The position numbers were made by a program, and so were the translations under genes. The notes beneath the pieces were generated by a model. It was not told the origin of the DNA. It did not search any database and was given only the letters and a program-made list of their open reading frames with translations. Of a stretch of 64,000 nt of DNA, positions 50,442 through 62,190 are shown in pieces; within the stretch, counting starts at the first letter, position 1, and every line of letters starts with the position of its first letter. This stretch comes from Gaertneriomyces semiglobifer. Its lineage: Eukaryota > Chytridiomycota > Chytridiomycetes > Spizellomycetales > Spizellomycetaceae. The DNA is taken from positions 1,364,001 to 1,428,000 of the forward strand of contig JAHLKF010000001.1 in the NCBI GenBank assembly GCA_025558075.1. The letters run 5' to 3'.

Positions 50442-53102
50442 CTAGTGCCCACCGCCGCCCCCACCAAACATAGCGGCTCCCATTTTTCGCGCATACATCC
50501 CTTTTCGGTTGTGATTTCCCGATTTTGCCTTGTTCTTGTCTTTAAGGGCGCGTTGCCGTTGCAAATCTGGCCCGCCCGTTTGATGTCCACCTTCGGCCCC
50601 TTGTTCGCCTGAGCTTGTGCCCTGTCCTCCTCCACTGGACGTGCGTGGCTGGCTCGGTTGACCACTCCCACCGCGTCCACCTCTAGGCCCTTTTCGCCCT
50701 CTCCCACGTCCTGCATCCTTGCCGAAACGCGGACTACCACCGTCTTGCGACGACGGTTCGTTGGTAATATTGTTCTCGAATCCGCTGCTGAAAGGTTCAG
50801 CCTTATTGCCGCGCCATTCAAACTTCCTCATCAGTCTCTCCTTGTTAGGGTTTCGACTAAACATGGCGCCCCATCCTTCAAGCTGCTGATCGTCCATTCC
50901 CGTCATGTTTCTGATGTGTTTCCGCTTGTCCGTCTTTCGCTGAGACCTATCAAAGAATGATGGGTCGGCAATGTAAAGCTGCACCAGATCGTTCTCAAAT
51001 CTCGCGAATGGGTTAACAGGCTCATCTTGAGCGGAGGATGGCGCTGTAGGAGGAACTGATGCGCCTCCATTTCCATCTTCTTCATCCGGAAGGTGAAGCT
51101 CCACGGTTCCTGCCAGCCGAATCTCAACGTCGTCATATGTGTCGTCGTATTCATCGTCATAGTCATCATATTGACTATCTAGTAATCGCTCTTTCTGGGA
51201 CTGGACGAAGCTCTTGTCGTCCAGTATGTCACCCGTCTCCTTCTTGCCCAATATGACTTTGGAGGCGTCCAGTTTCTTTCCGGCGAATATGTCAAATTCA
51301 TCATTGTCAAAAACGTTCCGACGAGTAGCCAATATATCGGGACGTCCGGTAGTATCTTCCGGTGGCTCTTGTGGTTTTGATGAGACGTCCCAATTCTCAA
51401 GACTTGCGGTAACGGCCGCAAGTGAATCAACTCGCGGCGGCACTAGTTCACTAGTAACAGGCATCTTGACCGGTGTTCGCGCCAAACTCCTATCCACCTT
51501 ACGCACGTAATCCGGCAGATCATCTTCGAGAATCTTCATGATTACATGCTCGGCATCATCATTGAACGCTAATAGGCACGCCTCGATGAAACCCTCACCC
51601 AAGTCCGGGAACAGATCTTGAACTTGGCTGATCAAGCTTGTGCGTTTGATATAATCTTCACTGGCAACGGGTGTAGGTAGCGAGGTCACCGGTTCACTAG
51701 AGGTGCGGCTCGCAGGGTTACTCTCCAATTGCTTCCGTGCCCGATCTGCTTTCTCCAGGCGACGGCTGGCTACTATATTCTTCGCATTCGCATTACCACT
51801 GAATGTAACCGCGTGTTCAATGCTTGAAACAAGATAGTCCAATCTAGCGTCAGAATCGCTATTTGATGCCGCATATAGATCTCTTAGCCGTTTCAAATAA
51901 TCACTCAAGGATAAGTATACCTCCAGGTCAATCAAGATCGGGGCGGAAACGAGGTACGGAACCGACCCGTCGAAGGCAGAGACGTCCAATAGTGTCATTA
52001 TAAGATCGCAAAGTTGCTCAGTTAAGCCGTGGGCGTGTGGAGGTGGAAATCCAGATTGACCCGGGTTCGGTGGAAGAACATTAAGTGGTTTGAGAAAAGC
52101 GACCTCGATCAGTGTAGAGAGAAATACTATGATAGAGGCCTTCAACTTCCGCGCATGATCATGTGTGCTTTCCGGCTTTTGTGAAAGGATGTAATAAACG
52201 TCCGGTACCTCTACCGCGGGCACGACGTCTGCTTCTGGTAATGTTATGATGTTTGCCACATTATATGCATCAGCGATCGACGAGGCTAATCGTTCGCGGA
52301 AAAGTAATGCTTCGGTAACATATTCCCCGCCACACGAGACAAGCGCGTGAAAGCTCTGAAAGGCGCTGCAGAGAATGGAGCACGCCTGCGTCTGAAGTGG
52401 GGTATCAGTAGCCGTAGAGATCCCATTTCCTGACGCCGAGCTACTCTGTTCATCAGCAACGCGCCCTTTCCCTTTCCCTTTTCCACCACCTTTTCCTTTT
52501 CCTTTTAGCGTTTTCCCAAACTTTTTCTGGCAGGCGCGGATCTCATCCAAAACAAAGTCAGTAGCACGTGTAAAATCCTCGACATATTTTCGTTGATGCT
52601 CAAACAGGCAATGTAATGTTTCGGTTAGGGCCTCAGGATTCGACGCATGGAACTCAATGGTGACTTGCAGTAGCGTCGGAAAGGTAATGATGTGTTGAGC
52701 GTACATCAGATCTGCCCAAGAGCTTGCCACCCAAGCTTGGATATCCTCAACATTATCATGTTCTCCCTCTTCTTCCAATTTCTCTGCCTCCTTCGGTGCT
52801 ATACATAGTCTCGCAAACAGCTGAAGTGCCTTTCGTGTGATGGTCTCAGCGCGCGCCCCTGGAGGAATCTTGAAGCAAGCATCCAAAAACTTGGCAACAG
52901 AGTAACGTTCGTGAAATGGATACAGAACCGTACTCCAAAATACGGCAAATGGCAGTCGCAGCATTGTCGAGAGGTCTCTGGTGATGCATGTTACGAGCTG
53001 GTCATGTTTTTCCCGCGGTAATCGATCCGACAGTGCTATCGGCGGAAACAATCGAATAGGGTGAGACAGCGCTGGAGATACCGGGGAACTTGAGATTGCC
53101 AT
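50442..53102 (-). CDS. CUE3: CUE-domain protein, ASCC2/Cue3-like (ribosome quality control trigger)
   Basis: Cue3 (Rqt3)/ASCC2 binds ubiquitin on collided ribosomes for the RQT complex. Single exon, 886 residues. An N-terminal helical part contains LRLPFAVFWSTVLY and VAKFLDACFKIPPGA, similar to the ASCC2 start. The CUE domain lies near residues 486-530 (LISQVQDLFPDLGEGFIEA, then a di-Leu-like end LEDDLPDYV). The rest is largely charged and disordered, with DDEYDDTYDD, FARFENDLVQLY and MTGMDDQQLEGW, and ends in a Gly-rich RG tail. A Lys/Gly run (GKGKGGGKGKGKG) lies near residue 205. It is divergent from the SAC3-like gene. Confidence 0.9.
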   Translation of the reverse strand: MAISSSPVSPALSHPIRLFPPIALSDRLPREKHDQLVTCITRDLSTMLRLPFAVFWSTVLYPFHERYSVAKFLDACFKIPPGARAETITRKALQLFARLCIAPKEAEKLEEEGEHDNVEDIQAWVASSWADLMYAQHIITFPTLLQVTIEFHASNPEALTETLHCLFEHQRKYVEDFTRATDFVLDEIRACQKKFGKTLKGKGKGGGKGKGKGRVADEQSSSASGNGISTATDTPLQTQACSILCSAFQSFHALVSCGGEYVTEALLFRERLASSIADAYNVANIITLPEADVVPAVEVPDVYYILSQKPESTHDHARKLKASIIVFLSTLIEVAFLKPLNVLPPNPGQSGFPPPHAHGLTEQLCDLIMTLLDVSAFDGSVPYLVSAPILIDLEVYLSLSDYLKRLRDLYAASNSDSDARLDYLVSSIEHAVTFSGNANAKNIVASRRLEKADRARKQLESNPASRTSSEPVTSLPTPVASEDYIKRTSLISQVQDLFPDLGEGFIEACLLAFNDDAEHVIMKILEDDLPDYVRKVDRSLARTPVKMPVTSELVPPRVDSLAAVTASLENWDVSSKPQEPPEDTTGRPDILATRRNVFDNDEFDIFAGKKLDASKVILGKKETGDILDDKSFVQSQKERLLDSQYDDYDDEYDDTYDDVEIRLAGTVELHLPDEEDGNGGASVPPTAPSSAQDEPVNPFARFENDLVQLYIADPSFFDRSQRKTDKRKHIRNMTGMDDQQLEGWGAMFSRNPNKERLMRKFEWRGNKAEPFSSGFENNITNEPSSQDGGSPRFGKDAGRGRGRKGPRGGRGGSGQPSQPRTSSGGGQGTSSGEQGAEGGHQTGGPDLQRQRALKDKNKAKSGNHNRKGMYARKMGAAMFGGGGGGH

Positions 53103-53545
53103 GGCAAGGAAGCTGTATCTGGATATAGTCTATATATAATATTAAAGGTGCTGGTGCGAAGCTTGGCAGCGAGGATGCGAACGTCAAAAAGTCAAGTGTT
53201 GCGGGGAAGTCGATCAACGTCGCGCGTAGTTTGAACTGAACAAAAACAAACATCGGAGTGCATTGGAAAGGTGCATTGGAAAGGGATACGTGGGTAGCAT
53301 TTCACGGCAGGAGACAGAGTGCGAGGAGGAGGACGAGACGGTCCTCGCAGTAATGGATTTCCATAATGTACCGCTGATCAGTCGATCTTCATCTTATGAC
53401 CCGAACTCTAATGCCACAGAGTAAGCGGTAGCGGTTCCTGTTGGAGAAAGTAGGCTGGTCCCTAACACTTCAATGGAAGTCTAAAGCGCTATAGTGTTCA
53501 AGAAGCGCACTATGGTCACATCCTCAACCAGGTGGGTGCGTGCCT

Positions 53546-54423
53546 ATGATTCAGGCACACAGGTCAATAACATTAACAGCGACAAAGGTAGAACGGGTTC
53601 ATTTCAGGGAATCGCAAGGCAGTTTTGAAGCTGATCGCTTCGACTATGCATTGGCCGAACTACGTAAGTCACCTACACCTTTGCTGGACACGGGCTTTGG
53701 TTGATATCCGTATGTGCTCATGTAGGTTGATGAATAGGAAAGCTTCGAGAAGCTTTGACATCCACGATGCGATACGATGCTTTTGCGGTCGAGGGTAAGC
53801 ACACCACAAGGATGCCAACTTTATCTTGGAACTGCAACTCATGATGTTCAAATCCATTAGTGTACGAGAAGTCCGCCTCGTTGTGCCTAACAGCTCGCAA
53901 CTTCCCCGAACTCCTCAAATCCCTCATCAGCCTTGTCAATGTAGTGTATCCGGAGCATCTGAAAAGCGCACGGAGCCATAGTCGAAGTCTTAGCAACCGC
54001 GCGACACACACTTCGTATCTTCTCCTATACTTTGCATGCTACTCACGATCTGCATCAGAGTTCATGGGAATCTATCGTTCGTTGCCATTGGACTTGCAAC
54101 TGCATGATCGTGTCCAATTTGCGTTGACTGTACTACGAGCAATAAGACGATGTGATTATGTTCGACTGCGTGATATCTGGGATACCGCACAAGCTGAAGA
54201 TCGGGTGTTTTTGGAAGATGTATTGGCAAGTCAGCGACAGAAGACTTTTGGGGTTCTGCGGAAAGCGTACTACACATATCCGACAAAGATGCTGCAGAAA
54301 TATCTGGTGTTTTCGACAACGGAAGAGATGACCGATTTTCTGGGGAAAAACCTCGGAGAAGAGTCCTTAGCAGAGAGAATAAAGGGAGAAACTGTACATT
54401 TAAGGATACCGAAACGTAGATAG
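53546..54423 (+). CDS. SAC3/GANP-domain protein (SAC3D1/Thp3-like)
   Basis: Exons 53546-53663, 53738-53794 and 53861-54423 give 245 residues from the ATG at 53546. The SAC3/GANP fold is suggested by LRKLREALTSTMRYDAFAVE, VYEKSASLCLTARNFPEL, the ALTVLRAIRRCDYVRLRDIW block (the family's Y-x-R-F-F-R site, here RLRDIW) and KMLQKYLVFSTTEEMTDFL. These proteins act in mRNA export, splicing or centrosome duplication. The 5' end is uncertain: an upstream exon 53353-53420, joined to an acceptor near 53561, could add about 23 residues. The family call rests on pattern memory and is moderate. Confidence 0.7.
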
Positions 54424-54926
54424 CGGGTAGAAGCAACGCTTGCCACACACGGGAATTTCACTGTGCGTGTGCCTATGCTCACTTCATTTCCCTCTGACGC
54501 CTGAGGTATTCACTGTTGACACAATACAATAAAGTTAACCATCGAACCGAACCTGCCGCATGTGTATCTCGCCTTCCTGTGCGCCATTTCACAAGAACAT
54601 CTGCCACGCCGTTCACAGCGGTGCTTGGTTCAACAGAAAGTCGCACACTTGAGTAAACTTTAAAGGAGCGCCACTGAACGCCACCCATGTCACGTGACCC
54701 CGTTGTGCGCTGTGCGCGCGAATATTACCGTCAAATTGAACACGGCCGGGCAGACGAGATAGTAAAAGGAAGGATTGAGAACTGAGTCTCCTGCCAACTT
54801 CATCATCGACGTCTAAGCCTTTGATTTGCAAAAACGCAGTAACTGCAGACCTGGTAAGTGCATCATCCTGTTCCGTCTTGCAACTCATCTTATCTTACAC
54901 TGTTGGCCGTTCAGCCCACGCGCATC
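54424..54926. other. Promoter and 5' UTR of OST4
   Basis: About 500 bases. A GTAAGT...AG intron at 54854-54914 lies in the 5' UTR, 12 bases before the OST4 ATG. No other gene is seen. Confidence 0.6.
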
Positions 54927-55043
54927 ATGATTACCGACGACCAACTCACAGCCGGCGTCAACATCCTCGGCGCCATAGTCTTCACACTCATAGTAGTCTA
55001 TCACTACGTGGATGTAAACAACAGCGGCCGGGAAACGCCGTAG
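54927..55043 (+). CDS. OST4: Oligosaccharyltransferase subunit Ost4 (38-residue mini-protein)
   Basis: Ost4 is a single-helix membrane subunit of the ER oligosaccharyltransferase that stabilises Stt3 with Ost3/6. The 38-residue frame begins MITDDQLTAGVNILG, has one membrane helix ILGAIVFTLIVVYHYVDV, and ends NNSGRETP. The MITD-x-Q-L start and YHY-V-x-VNN motif match the yeast and human mini-proteins nearly residue for residue. A spliced 5' UTR intron sits just upstream. Confidence 0.93.
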   Translation: MITDDQLTAGVNILGAIVFTLIVVYHYVDVNNSGRETP

Positions 55044-55216
55044 ATGAACAAGCCGGCCAATCGTTTTCCATCCTCACCACCCTTTTTACGTCACCCTCCA
55101 AGATCTCTGTAAATAATTTACTATCATTCATAATTTTATCTAAGCTCTAAACCTAATGGATACGGGCGCCGACTCTTACTTCTGGCCCTACAACTTTTCA
55201 CAGACGGACAATCGTG

Positions 55217-56891
55217 CTATTCCTCTTGTAGGATCTCTCCCGGCTGCTTGCCATCCCACTTTCCGCCGTACTTCCAGAAACGATCCACCAAAGCCAGATC
55301 TCCTGTGTAGTCCTCCGTCGCCCAAGCCGGTATCGGGGTTTCGTACTCATGACCGTCCCAAGCATACTTGTAGCTGTGCAAATATATTTGCAGCTGTTCA
55401 GGGATCGGATCCGCACGGCGTATAAGGCACTCAGCGCAAGTCGGATCAACTGAAGCCGGGCCTTCTGTTGATGGGCTTATAGCCGACGGCACCTCTGACC
55501 GTTCTGAGGTGGCGGTGACTGCGTCCATATTTTCCTGTGGAAACGCGTGTGGAGTGAGCTCGCTGATCACTGTATCAATCTTCTCTTTGGGCACGCCCCC
55601 CTTGCCGAAATCGGCTCCCCAAATGTCACAACAATAAATTGGGTCGTTTGCGATTGGGTGCCCAAGGTACTGCAAGTGCACACGGATTTGGTGAGTCCGC
55701 CCAGTCAACGGCTTGCCTGTCAAGCGCGTGAGCTCCAGCCGGCTTCAAACAAATTTCTAAAGGAACCGGACTCACATTCCACAACACTTGTTCTCCCATT
55801 GTAATTAAGCCTTGTGAACACTGTTCGACATTCTTTGCCGTCGTCGCTCACCACATTTACTCCAAGTTTGAATGACACAGTCAGGATCGGTTTGTCGACC
55901 ACTATCTCGCCTTCGGGAAATTCTCCCCGCACACGGCACAAATAAGTCTTCGAAATCGTCCGCGATTTGAACTCGTGCATCAGCTTCACAGACGTCGGCT
56001 TGTCTAGTGCAACGAGACACAATCCGGAAGTCAAACGATCTAATCTGTTAACAGCTAGAGCCCTTGATCAGTATCAGTAATACATACAAGCGACATCTGC
56101 CCGGTTTGAAACGTACGATGAAGATCCCCGAAACCGAATTCGGCACTTTTCAGGATGCTCAACACGGAGTTGTGATGATATCGTCCAGTTGGGTGTATCG
56201 GTATGGAGCTTGGTTTGTTGACTACAATCAGCCCTTCATCCCTATACACAATCTCAATTGGATCCGCAGTCACGGGAGGCTCGTGTCGATGAACTGCGTG
56301 TTGAATGACATCGTGATTGCCGATCTTATAGTTGAGGTCAACCGTCTCTCCGCTGACTTTAATCTTCCCAGATTTAATTGCTTGCACCTGAAGAGTATAC
56401 CATGTGAACTTTCCATCCAATTGCAGTATCAGGCATGGAAGGACTAACATAATACTGACGGGACTTGTCCTGAAACTCTTTCGCGAAAACTTCTATGATC
56501 GCTTTTCCTTGCCATCTTCCTGGCATGCCCTCTTCAGCTTGAGCTCGAAGAGTTCTGAATAAAAAAGATAAGTCTTACCTTTCGCATAAGTTTGGTAGAG
56601 ATACGGGTAAGGCACGACCTTGCGCAATCCTATCCAGTTATGAGTGATGCTTTGTGGACAAGTTCCTTTTATCAATGTGATCAACGTACCTCCTTCAAAA
56701 TAATACTTTGGCGGAAGGTATTCTGGTGGTTGAATGAGTCCTTTTCGGCCTTTGCTTTTGGCCTTGAACTATCACTCATTGAGTAAATCTTTGGCATGCT
56801 AACAGCGAAGCCAATTTCCTATCATACTTACCGTCCTAGTTGGCTTTCCAGCCTCAATCCCGTCTGTCTTGAGACTTGTCGCTTCGTCCAT
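55217..56891 (-). CDS. RluA-family RNA pseudouridine synthase (Pus9/RPUSD2-like)
   Basis: Isomerises uridine in tRNA, most likely position 32. Seven exons, 56891-56832, 56768-56690, 56629-56579, 56519-56449, 56387-56117, 56054-55776 and 55716-55217, give 436 residues; each junction closes in phase. An N-terminal segment PPEYLPPKYYFEGGLRKVVP is typical of Pus9/RPUSD2, followed by GRWQGKAIIEVFAKEF, the S4-like part KSGKIKVSGETVD, HRHEPPV and EGLIVVNKPSSIPIHPTG. The catalytic Asp lies in NRLDRLTSGL, and the second core motif is LTGRTHQIRVHLQYLGHPI. The last 100 residues are less conserved. No deaminase domain follows, so this is not a Rib2-type fusion. Confidence 0.93.
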
Positions 56892-57184
56892 CTTGGCAGA
56901 AAGAGTCGCTGCAAAACGGCTGCATCCTGGAGGCCTTCGCCATGGGGAAAATCATATGGGCCATTCCTTTTTGTTATCAATACGTCAACTTAACTACTTT
57001 CCAAATCGGGCAGGTGTGACTCACCAAAGGACGATAATGTCATCGTCGTATCTTGAAATCTGAGGTCGATATCGTTGAAAGCATCTGCTGTTAACAGACA
57101 AGGGTGTACTGACGGCATTCATAGAGATACTCATCTGGTAGAGCTTCTAGGCATTTGCGGCATTTTGCGGACGCTGAGGACACT

Positions 57185-59536
57185 ATGGGACACCATATCA
57201 CTCTCGCTACCTGTGTACTGGTAAGTCTCATCCACAGGACTCATCCCGCGAGCCCCTATTTTGTCTCGCGACTAAACGTCCACTTTCTTATAGAACCAAT
57301 GGGCGCTGGACTTTCAAGGAAACTTTGAACGAATTCTTGAGTCCATAAAACAGGCTAGGGTTGCTGGTGCGTCATATAGGTTGGGTCCGGAACTAGAGAT
57401 CAGGTTTGTTTACCATGAGTGTCTACCGGCGCCCCACGCGTTTTTTCTCACGGGTGACCTTGGATTTTAGCGGATACGGATGCAATGATCATTTCTATGA
57501 AGGTGCGTTATCTTAGACGTGCCTTTCACGCATGGGTTACTGATGTCCGGTGCCATTTTTCCTCAGGCGATACATATCTGCATTCTTGGGAGGTTTTCGC
57601 CAAGCTTATCAATGAAGAGGCATGCAAGGACATGCTGATTGATGTTGGCATGCCAGTTATTCATAAGAATGTCAAGTACAACTGTCGAGTCATTTTTCTC
57701 AACAAGAAGATCATCTTGATTCGGCCGAAAATGCACCTTGCCAACGATGGAAACTACAGAGAGATGCGTTGGTTTGCGAGTTGGGCGAAAGTAAGAACTA
57801 CTGAGGATTACTATTTACCGCGTATGATTCAAGAGGTGACCGGACAAACCGTTGTCCCTTTTGGTGATGCTGTGGTCGCGACCAAAGATACTGTTCTTGG
57901 AACGGAACTGTGCGAAGAATTGTTCACTCCCGATAGCCCCCACATTCATCAGGCGTTAGACGGCGTGGAAATCTTTACCAACAGCTCGGGTTCTCATCAT
58001 GAGTTCAAGAAGCTTCACACACGGATCAATCTGATCAGAGAAGCCACACGGGGATCCGGCGGGATTTACCTGTACGCCAATCAACAAGGCTGCGACGGTG
58101 AACGCGTTTATTACGATGGTTGCGGTTTAATTGCCATGAATGGATCCATTGTTGCCCAAGGAACACAGTTCTCTCTCAAGGATGTCGAAGTCATCACTGC
58201 AACCGTTGACATTGAAGAAGTGCGGTCATTCCGCGGATCACAGCCTAGCAGAGCCAACCAGGCCGCACGCGCACCTATCTACCCGCGCGTGTTTGCCGAC
58301 ATTTCTCTTACACGCGACATTTTCCGCGATGGGCGGATCTCGCCTCTCGCAGAGCCGCGTGATGCTTCATACCATACGCCAGAAGAAGAGATCCGTTACG
58401 GCCCAGCGTGCTGGCTATGGGATTATCTGCGCCGTTCCAAGCAAGGCGGGTTCTTCTTGCCATTGAGTGGTGGGTTAGATTCTTGCGCAACAGCGCTGAT
58501 CGTCTACTCCATGTGCGACATGGTAGTCAAGGCATGTGCGAACGGCGAAAAGCAAGTCATCATAGATGCGCGCCGTGTTGCAGGTGAGAAGCCCGATTCG
58601 GAATATGTCCCAAGTGACCCGCGGGAGCTGTCTTCCCGCATCTTCCACACCTGTTATATGGGTACCTCAAACTCTTCCGATGAAACGCGTACCCGTGCGA
58701 AGCATCTTGCGGACAGGCTAGGTGCTTACCATCTCAACATCAACATCGATTCAATCATCGCTGGGTTCCTGACCGTATTCAAGCTAGCAACGCACCGTAC
58801 GCCAGAGTATAAGGTCCACGGCGGGACGGAAACGGAGAACCTTGCCCTGCAGAACATTCAGGCGCGTAGTCGCATGGTGCTATCATACATGTTTGCCCAA
58901 CTGCTACTTTGGACGCGGGGTCGATACGGGGCACTGCTCGTGCTGGGCTCTGCCAACGTTGACGAAACCCTGCGTGGATATTTCACCAAATACGATTGCT
59001 CATCTGCCGATATCAACCCTATCGGCGGTATCTCGAAAACCGACCTCCGAAAGTTCATTCGATACTGCCAAACAGATATGGGACTCGAGATGCTGTCCGA
59101 GTTCTTGTCTGCTACGCCCACCGCCGAACTCGAACCCATCACTGCTAACTATACGCAAGGTGACGAAGTAGACATGAAAATGACGTACGAGGAGCTTTCC
59201 ATCTACGGCACCCTCCGCAAAGTGGGACAGTCTGGTCCCTTTGGAATGTTCAGTAAACTGCTCCACACTTGGGGTAGCTTATTGAGCCCTACCCAGATTG
59301 CGGAAAAGGTCAAACAGTTCTGGTTCTACTACTCAATCAACCGCCATAAGACCACCATCTTACCCCCGAGTTATCACATGAGCCCCTACAGCCCTGATGA
59401 TAACCGGTATGATTTGCGCCCGTTTCTTTACAATTCCGCATGGACGTGGCAGTTTAGAAGAATTGATGAGGGCGCTGCTGCGGTAGAGAAGTTACAAGCA
59501 GAAAAGGAGCAAACGCAGCGGAAGGAAGCTAGATAG
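57185..59536 (+). CDS. QNS1: Glutamine-dependent NAD+ synthetase (Qns1)
   Basis: Makes NAD+ from nicotinic acid adenine dinucleotide, using glutamine amide and ATP. Exons 57185-57220, 57294-57403, 57471-57502 and 57567-59536 encode 715 residues, the usual size. The N-terminal nitrilase-type glutaminase has the catalytic Glu in GPELEISGYGC, Lys in RPKMHLAN and Cys in GTELCEELF. The synthetase part has the P-loop PLSGGLDSC, followed by [48 protein letters not shown] and [11 protein letters not shown]. The end [11 protein letters not shown] is also conserved. All catalytic residues I can check are present. Confidence 0.97.
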
Positions 59537-59810
59537 GCTTCCTTAGTGTAGCCTTTTGAGGACTACAATGCAATCACATACATTAAGGACGATTGAGCCA
59601 TTACCCCAATTTTCAATAAAAATATCTCTGGAATCATATTATCTGCCTAATTGCCTCCATACAGTGGAAACGCCTATGTCGTTTGCTTCTCACACATGCT
59701 CGGGTTGGGCCACTCCAAGCCATCATACCGGTGGCTGCTTTTCGTGCCAGAGGCCTTGGTTCCGCTCGTATCAAACTGTTCAACTCGCTGATGCTTCGCT
59801 CTGAACTTCT

Positions 59811-60259
59811 TTATTTGGCCGCACTAATGTATTGAACTGGATCCGACCAATCAAAGAGCCAAATAATAGCGTCATTAGCATACTACTCTCCGTCCTGCTT
59901 ATCCTCACACATTCTTACCGTTGTTCCCTCTGATGAAAGCATCTCCGTATCGTCCCTTCAAAACGCCGTCAACATATTCTTCGGTGTTTTCCATAGCAAT
60001 GTTCATGTAACCATCTAAACATGCTAACGTTCCTGTCAGGGACCAAAATCCAAAGTCAGTTTTTCAATCATATGAAGATAGGAATGCCAGTTGTCCTTCT
60101 CGGATTGTGTCGGGAGGATCTATTGGAGTGTCGGACGATATGCAACCCACCTCGATAGTTTACGCCAGAGTTCAGCTTAACGATGACGGGCTTTCCGATC
60201 ACCGAAGCGAGGAACTGCTCAGGCGTTCTGGCAGGTTGCGGGCCAGTTCCTTGAGGCAT
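59811..60259 (-). CDS. LSM6: U6 snRNA-associated Sm-like protein Lsm6
   Basis: Lsm6 belongs to the Lsm2-8 (U6 snRNP) and Lsm1-7 (mRNA decay) rings. Exons 60259-60151, 60032-59919 and a small 59836-59811 encode 82 residues. The Sm1 motif is IGKPVIVKLNSGVNYRGTL, followed by ACLDGYMNIAMENTEEYV, then the Sm2 motif AFIRGNNVQYISAAK, which is completed only by the 26-base last exon. The N-terminus is a short Gln/Pro-rich lead. Confidence 0.95.
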
Positions 60260-60566
60260 TATGGCGTATTACTGTAGACAACGAGGCGAACTTTGACGAG
60301 TGATGCAAAATGCAGGATCCGTTGGTCAAAATTCGTACTTGAAATTTAACGCGAGCACTGAGCCCGCGGAACTTCTGGCATTAATACAAGTGGCATCAAA
60401 TACATATACGGTTGCAGAAACTACCAGAGCATTAAGGCTAAAATGAGTGCCTCGTATTTCCGGCAGGCGGGTCATTCGGACCAGCAGGCATGTCGCCAGG
60501 CACATCCCTAGGAGGCGACACCTAGCACCTCTACGGCCTACATTTATCATCATCGCACAGACGAGC
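60260..60566. other. Intergenic region upstream of LSM6
   Basis: About 300 bases between the LSM6 start and the 3' end of the FYVE gene. Nothing notable is visible. Confidence 0.55.
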
Positions 60567-62190
60567 CTATTTGTCTTCATCCTTGCTGTTTCCAGCCTCA
60601 GCAGGCAAGGCTATGCCTGTCACTAAGCGTTCCTCGACATCGGCATGGCACTCGCTACACAACCGGATGCCATCCTGTATTCGAGAGCACTTGTAGCAAA
60701 TCACTCTACCACATTGTCTATTCAGAGTCCTTTTAGTATCTTGTAACGCCATGCAAACCCTGGCAAACGGTTTTAACTCACCGGCAGTGGTGTCTCCGCG
60801 TCAAAACACTGAATTTCGTATCAGAACATATCATGCATACTTTCGCTTCGGAATCAGGTATCCATGCTGTCGCCAGGCTTTCGAGACTCGATACGGAGCT
60901 CACCACCGGTCTACCGGGACTTGTTTGATCTCCAGGTCTGATGCCTCGCTCTATAACAGTCATTCTCTTTCCACCACCAAGAGTCGAGATACCCATGTCA
61001 GGCCACAGTTTAAACAGTCCCCAGTCCTTTAGGGATGAGTTAGATGCGGTGGATTGCCGACGACGTTGTAATCGATGTTGTGTGGAATGGTATGTAGCAA
61101 TCGCCGCACGACAAGCTTGCAGCCATTGCGATCGGGTTTGTTGGGAAGGGAATGATAGGAGCAGAGATTGGTGTGTGGTTTGAATGGACACGAGAAAACA
61201 CTCATCGCCGCGAGCGTTTGATGCTTCGGACAGGGAATCAGCTGACGAGACAGGTGATGATGACAATGGTGTCACCGGAGGGTCGTACGCTTCCACTTGT
61301 AGATCCTGCATATGTAACATAGTCTGTCTGGCATACGCTTCCTGCAACGTTCGGTGCTTTTGAAATGATTCCGAAGATAAAGGGGTCCCGTAAATGACCA
61401 TATCACTTAATAGAAACAGCTTCCTCTCTTCTTTCGGTTCATCGGTTGTTCTTGGCATTTCCACATTCCCCTCTTCATCTTGACGCACTTTATACACGGT
61501 ATCTTCACGGAGAACACCCCGATGGCGCTTCTCAAGCGGCCGACCCAAGAAGAAATACTCCAATTCTGCCATGCGGTGCATGCTTTCAAAGCTTTCGGTT
61601 GCACTGACCCTCTCGCGTATCCGCCCACTACAAACAGGACCGCTGAATTCGCTCCGATTGTCGTCATCTATATCAAATGGAGGACGATCGGACTTGAGCG
61701 ATGGCAGCGAGGGGCGTGTTCTCGGTGCTCGAGAACGAAGGACGTGATGACGCGACAGATTCGCCCCTGTTTGAGGCAACCCAATGACGCCGAAGCGAGG
61801 TGAGAAATGAGTGGGTATTAGTTCGTCGGACGGTTTCCTGTGAGCGTTTGGCGGACGTCGTCCCTGTCGGGGATGCTTAGAATGTTGTGTTTGTTGATGA
61901 GACGTGGAGTGTCCGCCGTCACTCAGCGCAGTTTTTGATGGCACCTGACGAGCATCTCTCTCTCGTGCACGGCGCTGGTTCTCATAGAGAATGTCGTGTT
62001 GGGGTACAGGATTGGAAATGATTGGCCTCTTTGGGCGACGAGTGTCTCGTCTTTTTCCAGCGAAGGCTTCATAAATTAAGTCGTACGCAGGAGATGCAGT
62101 TGATGCGGAAGCAGCCTTGGTCGGCGTGGTCTGCGCTTTGCTGGGAGTTGCACTATCAGTATTGCCCTCAGCACTTGTCGCGAGCATCAT
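60567..62190 (-). CDS. PH-FYVE domain protein (PI3P-binding)
   Basis: Two exons, 62190-60782 and 60717-60567, encode 519 residues. The N-terminal third is disordered and basic. A PH-like domain (about 213-370) shows HRGVLREDTVYKVRQ, KLFLLSDMVIYGTPL and SQQTRSQWLQACRAAI. The C-terminal FYVE zinc finger contains CMIC, RRHHCRQCGRVIC, CYKCS and RLCSEC, with all eight Cys present and the RRHHCR PI3P pocket complete; the intron falls inside that pocket. The domain order resembles FGD-type proteins without the DH (Rho-GEF) domain. A role in endosomal membrane binding is inferred. Either of two adjacent ATGs may start it. Confidence 0.87.
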
